Source: Caenorhabditis elegans
Taxonomy: Eukaryota > Nematoda > Chromadorea > Rhabditida > Rhabditidae
Direction: 5' to 3'
Length of the DNA: 64,000 nt
Assembly: GCF_000002985.6 (NCBI RefSeq)
Contig: NC_003280.10
Location: forward strand, 11,528,501 to 11,592,500
Part shown: positions 57,301 through 64,000 of the stretch, piece after piece
Layout of the letters: each line of letters begins with the position of its first letter
Position numbering within the stretch: the stretch's first letter is position 1
Program-made: the position numbers and the translations under genes
Notes under the pieces: model-generated
The model's input: the letters and a program-made list of their open reading frames with translations, nothing else
The model's database searches: none
Told to the model about the DNA's origin: nothing

Positions 57301-59889
57301 AAAATGGATCACAGCTCTTCGAGAAATCGCAGATTCTCAATTGCTCGAAATAGAGCCTGATCAGCTTGAAAAGCAGCAGTCCCACCTGTCAAGTGCCTTG
57401 TCTGCACTGAAATCAGGCAAATCAAATACTAGATTTGGCAATGATCTTCGATTTCCAATTGGGATGGTCTCTGCGATGCTCTCAAGTTCATATGCACATT
57501 TCCATCTACTCTCTGTGATTCGTCCATTTATTTTCTCATTATCCGGTGCTCTTCAAACTAATTCGTTTTTCAATCCGGTCGTTGCGCAACGATTATTGGT
57601 GGCGGTTAGTGACTTTTTCTTTAAAAAAAAATTGACAAAAAAGGAGAACGAGTCTGGTTTTGCAAGCATGCGGCGCGGTTTGTTGCATGTCGATTTACGA
57701 GAGAATTTGTACTACACACGGACAAGTTGGAATTTTGGTTTGTTCTCGTTGTTTTAAATGAAATTTTGCTTGAAATTCTTGTTTTTAGACAATTTTGTCT
57801 AATTATTTTTGTATTTAATATTGAAAATGACGAATTTCTAACATATTAACAAGTTTTCAAAGACGATGTATTCATTGTTAAAATGCACAGAAAACGATTT
57901 TTTTTGTTGTCAGCAATGATTATATCGACTTTGACTTGAAACCTTGTAAATATGTTCGAAAATGGTAATTTTCAATATTAAGTACAAAAATAATAAGGAA
58001 AAATAGTCTAAAAACAAAAATTTCAGGGAAAATTGTGTTTAATACCACGAGAAAAAAGCGAAAATTCGCACTTGACCGTGTGTAGTACAATTTATCCCGT
58101 AAATCGACATGCAACAAACTGCGCCGCAGTCTTGCAAAACCACGCACCGCTTTTTATCTCTTTCTGAAAATTATTTTAATCCGAAAATGTGCCTTGCAAA
58201 ATTCACTGCATGACAATACTGTTTAGAAAATAATTTCAAAAAATAAGTCCATTTGAAAACTAATAAAATAAAAATTCCAGCTCTCCTCATGCGAATTGTC
58301 TATAAATGAAGCTCTCAACGAATGGTCAGCTCTGTGCCGAGCGAGTTTTTGTGCTGATTCAACATCTTTCGATCTCATAACTCTCTACTATTTGCGGGTT
58401 TCGATTCTTCTCGTTGCGGTTAGAGTCGTTCTTAAAAAACAATCTTCAGAAACGTTGGTTTTTCTTTTATTTTTTTGTGAAAATAAATTTCGCTAATTTT
58501 ACAGAATAATTCAAATTCCACCATTGACAACTGCCCGTACATGTTCATTGTTTCAAAGAGAGCGACTTCAGTGGATTATTGAGAAAATTCGACTTTTGAA
58601 ATATGAAAATTCTCCCAATATTCATGTGAGAATACAATTTTCGGGAGAATTTTTTAAAAAAAATTAATTTCAGACTATCAAAACGCTACTATCCATTCTA
58701 AATCAATTGACCATTCTACCATACATGCTTCCGAGATTCTTCTTCCAGCAGTTTTATCACGTCGATTTCAAGGTAGCCGGAGAAAAAATCAAATTTATTA
58801 GAAAATTCCTAGAAGATACTGAAATTTCTCCGGAAATATGCAAATAACAAAAAAAAACGTAAAAAAGTTGATATTTTACCGAAAAATTAATTTTTTTAAA
58901 ATAAAAATTGGAAAATTGAAAAAAAAGATTTCCTGCCAAATAACATTTTTTTATCAGAATAAATTTGTGCTCATTCCAGTACAATTTTTCAGCTAAAAAT
59001 TAAATTTGAATCCGTTTCAATGAGAATCGTTAATTTAAAATTCAAAAAGGATCCTACAGTACTTCTTCGAAAACTAAAAAATTGCATATTTTCCTAAACT
59101 ACAGTAACCCTACAGTACACCCACATCACCACGATTTAACACGATTAAACGATTTTTTCCGGCAAATCGGCAAGTTGCCGGGATTGAAAATTTTCGGCAA
59201 TTGCAGCCCACCCCTGATTCAGAATATCAAAATTAAAAAATTGTTTTCGTAAACCATCATCAATTTGAATTTTAACAAGTTTTATTACTTTTTAAAATTA
59301 CAAGTTAAAAATTACAAATTTTTTAATTCAAATTAATTCCACCAAAATTTTTCAGATTTCAACATCACCAGAAGCTGGAAAGGACAAGACAATAAACGTA
59401 TTCAGTGGTGAGACAATCCCTGTCCGTGTAGATGGAGCCATCACATCAACACATCCATCGCCAATTCGATCCATCATTGTTTTTGCGGAAATCACACATC
59501 TGGCAAATCATGCGGTATAAGCCTTTCTCAACGAAAAGTCCATAAATTTTATAATTTTCAGCAAAATCAAATTCTGCAAGAGTTAGTTGAGCCGAGCGAG
59601 AACAACTACTTCACGGCGCAATTCCTGCTCAATTTTAAAACTGTAAAAATAACCACCAAATCAAAAAAAAAATTTTAATTTTCAGGCATGCGACGTCAAA
59701 TTCCGAATCGAATTCATTGATCAAACATCACGAAAGCAGTGGAAAGCGTATAATGTGACGACACTTCACTTCACAGTTCGCGAGAAATATTCATCGGTCG
59801 GATTCGAGCTGAAACGAGTCGGACATCAATTTCCACCGGATCCCAGGAGGCACTTTCCGAAAGGATCGTTGTTTCATGCTGAGGCGTGA
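54350..59889 (+). CDS. ints-7: Integrator complex subunit 7
   Basis: Integrator cleaves nascent snRNAs and other RNA polymerase II transcripts; INTS7 is a HEAT/ARM-repeat backbone subunit. Eleven exons in phase: 54350-54513, 54819-55350, 55588-55725, 56492-56815, 56867-57604, 58281-58453, 58505-58625, 58674-58772, 59356-59514, 59562-59642, 59686-59889 (910 residues). Helical repeats include DLRIAIARALGQCGSHLTLA, NDPNARENVLDVLAVLSPLL and FRATCNALKAFASISHSF. Later blocks (FVYFASQVVCSPRTFE, KWITALREIADSQLLEIEPD, ending HFPKGSLFHAEA) fit INTS7 length and order. The start is 368 bp after smc-6 on the same strand and directly behind TCTTTCAG, so it may be the downstream gene of an operon. Large introns carry inverted repeats. 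Confidence 0.85.
55925..56190. repeat. MITE in ints-7 intron 3
   Basis: TTTTGCGCCTTTAAAGATTA at 55933 on and its inverse (CTACAGTAATCCTTGAAGGT... CGAGACCGGCTACCG) at 56103-56175. Same family as the element at 46735-47140. The rest of the 766 bp intron is AT-rich with nothing seen. Confidence 0.65.
57645..58150. repeat. Inverted-repeat element in ints-7 intron 5
   Basis: TGCAAGCATGCGGCGCGGTT... ATGTCGATTTACGAGA at 57660-57705 is mirrored by TCCCGTAAATCGACATGCAA... GCGCCGCAGTCTTGCAAAAC at 58095-58142. The arms extend inward to about 57845 and 57955 (roughly 190 bp each). Confidence 0.8.
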
Positions 59890-60023
59890 GCAGAGAAATA
59901 GAGCATATCGTGAATAATTTTGAATTTGAACCATTTTTCCTTCTTTTTTTATTTAAATCGACACAAAAATAATATTTATTTCGATTTTAAAAATAACTAG
60001 AAATTGTTGAAACTTTAATGAAA

Positions 60024-63001
60024 TTAAGAGTGCCAATTAGCTTGATGAGGTAAAATTGTCTCACCACGATTAACAAACAGGGTGGTCTTCCGTTCCATGG
60101 GCCGAGCACACCGAGCACAACGACGACAGGAGGTGGTAGCATGGGCAACTGAAAAGTTTCAGATTCATCTAATGAAATTAAATTTGAATTCAAACAATAC
60201 CTCCATCTAATGCTGCTCCAGAAATGCTCTTCATAGCGTTATCCTGTAAAACTGCAAACTTTCGATCGTATTTCTCATGAGCTTCTCGCCAGGCAGCTTC
60301 AACTCTAGGATCCGGTTGAACAATTATCGGACGGCTTTCAGTTTTGGTCAATGGGTACAACATTTTCGAATTTTCATGCAACTGATCTCTCAATTTATCA
60401 TATTTTGCTCTTCGATTATCTCTCATCACCATATCATCATGAGCTTGACGAGCTTTAAATTCTTCCAGCATTCCAATTGATTGTCTGAAAAAATCTTATT
60501 TTTGGATCATTCGCAGCGCGGTTTTACTTCGTGGCCGTGAAATAAGAAGCCTCGGTCAAATCAGTGGCCGAGTTTTTCCTTTTCTCTAGGCCACGTAGCA
60601 AAAACCGTTCTGCGTGAAAAAGAAAACGAACTTGAAAGTCTGATTCCTTTCAACTTGATTTGTATGTTTTAACCCCTTCAATCGAGCATCTCTCCATCCA
60701 TGTTCATCTGGTCTCTCAGCCCACCACAACCAATTTTTATCCGACGGAGCACCGACTCTGCTCATTTCCATTTGGAATTCCAACTGTTTTCGAGCCATTT
60801 CTTTAGCATGTTCAATGGATTTTCGTTCCGCTTCTCGAGCATTCGCAAATCTGAAAACATTATAGGCGTAGGTAGGCGTAGGCACTTGAACAGGCATAGC
60901 CTATGAGTGCGATAAGATTGAGGTAAGAATGAGGTTCGCGTGTAGGCAGGCATGAGGTAGGCCGCCAGGCCAGTTGGCAAAAACCATGGAATAGGGATAA
61001 ACTAGGCATATAGGCAGGCAAAATATACGCATGTGATAAGCACAAAGGCAGATAGACATGAGGCCTATAGGCAGGCTCGTAGGCAGGCGTGAGAAATGGA
61101 ATGGGTAGGATAGATATGAAATATATATATATAGATATGGAATATGTAGGTTTGAATTCGACAATCACTGTAGCCGGCGTGAGATAGGCAACAACTAGGC
61201 AAGAGGTAGGCAATCAGGTAGGCATGAGATAAACATTTGGCAGGAGCATTGTGAGGGACCGGTCTTAGAGAACACTTAGGCAAGGTAGGCATGTTCTACA
61301 AATGAGGTAGGCGTGGGATAGGCATATAAGGCTTGAACTAGGCATGAAGGTGGTCTAGAGGAAGAAGCCTACCTAGTGCCTTTTCAGTTCTTGCCGCTTT
61401 CAAAACAAAACGGTTTTTGAAATTTGTGTGCGACATTAAATTTTAGATTTCTCTGTATGAATCTTGGATCAAAATACTAAAAACAAAAGTAAACAACTTA
61501 CTCCAGCGCGGCTCTCGCATTGCTCGTCGCATCAATCGCCTCATTTTTCTCAAATTCGGCAATCCGTCTCAATCGTTTCTCTTCGACTTGTCTATCGAGT
61601 TCTGCTCGGTATGCATCCTTCCGTGTACGCACTTCAACATCTCGACTTCTAGGAGATTCGTGTCGGAATATATAGTTTTCCAGCTGAAAATATATACAAC
61701 TGACTCTGAGAAAGAACATTAAAGTGAACAGATTGCGTACTACTGGGGATTTAGGTCTTCTCTTTTTCATCTCAATCATTTCAGCATTCACACGATCGAC
61801 ATGATCTCGAAGAGCTTTATTCCGTTCCGCTTCTTCCTGAAATTAAAAAAATTTATTGTAGAGAAATTAATTATTGAAAATAACTCCCACAATAGGTCAT
61901 AACTAACCCTTTTAAAAGTTTCTTCCTTTTCCCTTGTCAAATCTTCATACATCTTTGCTCTCTTCATAGTTTCTTCATATTTTCTCCGTTCCTCTTCTGC
62001 TTGACGTCTCATTCGATCCATATATGCATCCTCGGCTTGACACTGAGCACAGATTTCATTACCGTAATAGTCTTCATCAAATTTTGTAATTGTTGCTTTG
62101 ATTTTCTGAAAACAAATTTTTGGTTTTTTAGTGAACTTCTCGTCGTTGGCAAATTTGGTAATCGTACCTCATTACCACTTTCGAATCGAATATTCCCCAG
62201 GTTTTGTTCAATCTCAATCATAGGATCCTGATATTGTCGCTCTGCTCCGAATCCATTCATTACACCTCTATCCACGTCTCTCCCAATATTCTCTCCCAAA
62301 TTGAATTTCATGTTCATTGGAGGTGTAGATATTCCACGTGGCATTGGATCGTTCGGATAGATTTCCGATGGAAGATCCATTTTATAACGATCAATGTTGG
62401 GTAAGGAAGTGTCAGCACCACCCATAAGATTGGCGGGAAGAACTGGAAATGCTAGAAAAAATACAGGAGAAAATATTAATCTTTTTTTTTTTGAAATATT
62501 GAGATTTGTTGCTAACCTGGCAAATCGGAGATTTGCTAGTCGAATTAAAAAATGTTAAAAAAGGAAAACTTATAAGTTACAATGAAAACACATAAACTTT
62601 TAATAAATCGTAAGAAAAACTATGAAAACTTTGAAATTACAGTACTCTTAAAGGCACACAATTTCCGCATTATGAAGAAACCTACAGTAACCCTGATGAA
62701 GAAACCTACAGTAATCTCACCTAAACTCGCATCATCTCTTCCAAAATTCGAGATATTCGCCGGAAGATCCATCATTTCTCGACTGGGATCCGGATCTGTC
62801 AAATAATGATGCATCCCGGCAATTGGTGGGGTTCCATTCATTGGTGGTGGTGTGTCTAAAGGTGAAACTGAAAATTAATTATTTGTTGTGAAATCTGATT
62901 TTCTTAATTCTACATTGTGTTGTATAATTCTTCATCATTCTCGGCTCATCTGGTGGACGGAATCGTGGAGCTTCAAAGTTATCCAGTGCTTCTGAATTCA
63001 T
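60024..63001 (-). CDS. Coiled-coil protein with cysteine clusters, unknown
   Basis: Nine exons in phase: 63001-62914, 62867-62721, 62451-62168, 62105-61908, 61836-61744, 61683-61502, 60850-60632, 60484-60201, 60148-60024 (539 residues). The first third is disordered (MNSEALDNFEAPRFRPPDEP, GTPPIAGMHHYL). The middle is a long charged coiled coil (MDRMRRQAEEERRKYEETMK, DRQVEEKRLRRIAEFEKNEA, AREAERKSIEHAKEMARKQL), followed by a conserved-looking NWLWWAERPDEHGWRDARLK. Cysteine pairs occur at NEICAQCQAED before the coil and TSCRRCARCARPME at the end, possibly metal-binding. No enzymatic domain. It looks like a cytoskeletal or ciliary/centrosomal coiled-coil protein, but I cannot name it. Convergent with ints-7, 134 bp apart. 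Confidence 0.75.
60860..61375. repeat. Degenerate TAGGCA/TAGGCG repeat array in an intron
   Basis: Within the 651 bp intron between 60851 and 61501, short units such as GTAGGCAGGCATGAGGTAGG, TAGGCATGAG and GTAGGCGTGGGATAGGCAT recur dozens of times without strict period. The long minus-strand frames here (AYEPAYRPHVYLPLCLSHAY) are repeat translations. Confidence 0.8.
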
Positions 63002-64000
63002 CGTTTAATTATAGTTTCGTAAAAGATTCGACATTTAATTTTAAAGGCCCACGCTGCTTTTCCAAATGGGTCCCGCCACGATCGCAGATATAGTAGTGTT
63101 TCAAATTTCACATATTTGTTGATTTAATATAGACAAATAAGTTTTGTAATTAAGAAATTCCAATTCCGCAAAAAATGTTTTTTTCTAATCTAAAACCAAT
63201 GCCGGAGGGGGGGGGTGTGCGCCTTTAACTGATTACGGTAGTTTAAAAAATCGATTTCGCAACTTTCTTCTATTTTTATAGGTTTTTTGCTGTTGGTTTA
63301 TTTGTATTTTGAAATTTTTTGGTCAATATCAAAAAGGGAGCAATCAATTAAGAAAATTAGAGGAAACAACTACCGTACTCCGCTTAAAGGCGCACACGTC
63401 TTTTCAAGAAAATAACACCATTTCTTTTGTTTGTTCCAGGACCCAGAAACATAATTTCTATCTATATTCACTTCACATGATTCAAACCTCTTATCTTATC
63501 AGCTTCACTCGGCTCTCGATTTCCCATACGATCATAAAAGTAGACTTTTCCGTACCGCATCCGCAATAATTATAATAGTATTTATATAAATAGGAGGTGT
63601 CCTAGAAAATTGAAAAACGCTAAACTAATATAATGACTTGTTGGCGGGTGAGCTCCCTCCGAGATTCAGAATTAGTGCACACTTCACTGCACCAACTAAA
63701 CTTCCGTAGGTATCTACGAAAAGCAGATCTGCACCGGAAAAGAGGTAAACATTCAGTTTTATTTATATTTACTTTTACTCAGCCTACAAGTTTGAATTTT
63801 GCTTATGAAAAGTTGAAACTTCTTCGATCCCAGCATACTAGAGGTGTTCCCAGTTTTCTCAATGCTCAACAAGTGCATAGTATGCACTGCATACCGGAAA
63901 CCACATTTTATTGGTCGAATCGCTGGGTATACCAGATTACATGCAATAAATTAGGGAAGGCAATTGGTGAGGGAAATATAATCACAGAGTGGGAGAAAAG
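63002..64000. other. Upstream region with dispersed repeats; no gene seen
   Basis: 63040-63110 (AAAGGCCCACGCTGC... GGGTCCCGCCACG) and 63205-63400 (GGGGTGTGCGCCTTTAACTG mirrored by CTCCGCTTAAAGGCGCACAC) are copies of the common inverted-repeat families. 63600-64000 shows no ORF or RNA gene. Putative promoter side of the minus-strand coiled-coil gene. Confidence 0.55.

Noticed and set aside
60860-61292. Overlapping Tyr/Leu/Pro-rich ORFs on the minus strand
   Set aside because: Translations of the degenerate TAGGCA repeat within an intron.

Overview
The window is nematode DNA, almost certainly Caenorhabditis elegans chromosome II. The strongest evidence is at 9.1-9.9 kb, where seven microRNA hairpins in a row match, by my recall, the published mature sequences of C. 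elegans miR-35 to miR-41 in the known order. The phytochelatin synthase, DNJ-13 and glutaryl-CoA dehydrogenase models also come out at the lengths I remember for the worm proteins (371, 331 and 409 codons). Introns are short and AT-rich with TTTCAG acceptors, many start codons lie directly behind an acceptor (typical of trans-splicing), and noncoding DNA is full of small inverted-repeat elements. Gene symbols are by recognition; no database was searched.

Layout. 0-2.9 kb: a 1.5 kb palindromic element cut by the window edge, a 44/45 bp minisatellite and repeats. 2.9-7.6 kb (minus): mdt-8 (Mediator subunit 8) behind two small unknown genes, in operon-like spacing, with palindromes in an intron and a spacer. 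9.0-9.9 kb (plus): TATA promoter and the mir-35-41 cluster. 9.8-16.3 kb (minus): an F-box-like gene, gtf-2E2 (TFIIE beta), D-2-hydroxyglutarate dehydrogenase and a small secreted protein whose last exon is antisense to mir-41; gaps of 176-320 bp suggest an operon. 17-20.7 kb (plus): dnj-13 with a heat-shock element, then glutaryl-CoA dehydrogenase. 20.7-30.3 kb: an insertion island bounded by a segmental duplication. It contains an inverted-repeat element interrupted by a mariner, itself interrupted by a fold-back element and a 5'-truncated LINE, then a GC-rich inverted-repeat element and a second copy of the 3' end of glutaryl-CoA dehydrogenase. 30.3-39.2 kb (minus): one large coiled-coil/low-complexity gene with two 3' ends. 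40.6-48.7 kb: a tiny candidate gene, two paralogous secreted-protein genes, a DXO/RAI1-family gene lacking catalytic residues, and pcs-1 (minus). 50.2-59.9 kb (plus): smc-6 and ints-7 (Integrator subunit 7), closely spaced. 60.0-63.0 kb (minus): a coiled-coil gene with cysteine clusters. The last kilobase is repeats.

Functionally the genes are ordinary housekeeping ones: RNA polymerase II transcription and 3'-end processing (mdt-8, gtf-2E2, ints-7), DNA repair (smc-6), protein folding (dnj-13), mitochondrial lysine/2-hydroxyglutarate metabolism, heavy-metal defence (pcs-1) and embryonic microRNAs. I found no convincing new multi-gene system. The most unusual features are the nested insertion island with its duplicated edges, the microRNA/coding-exon antisense overlap, the apparently inactive DXO-family protein and the tRNA-like promoters inside the 1.5 kb palindrome.
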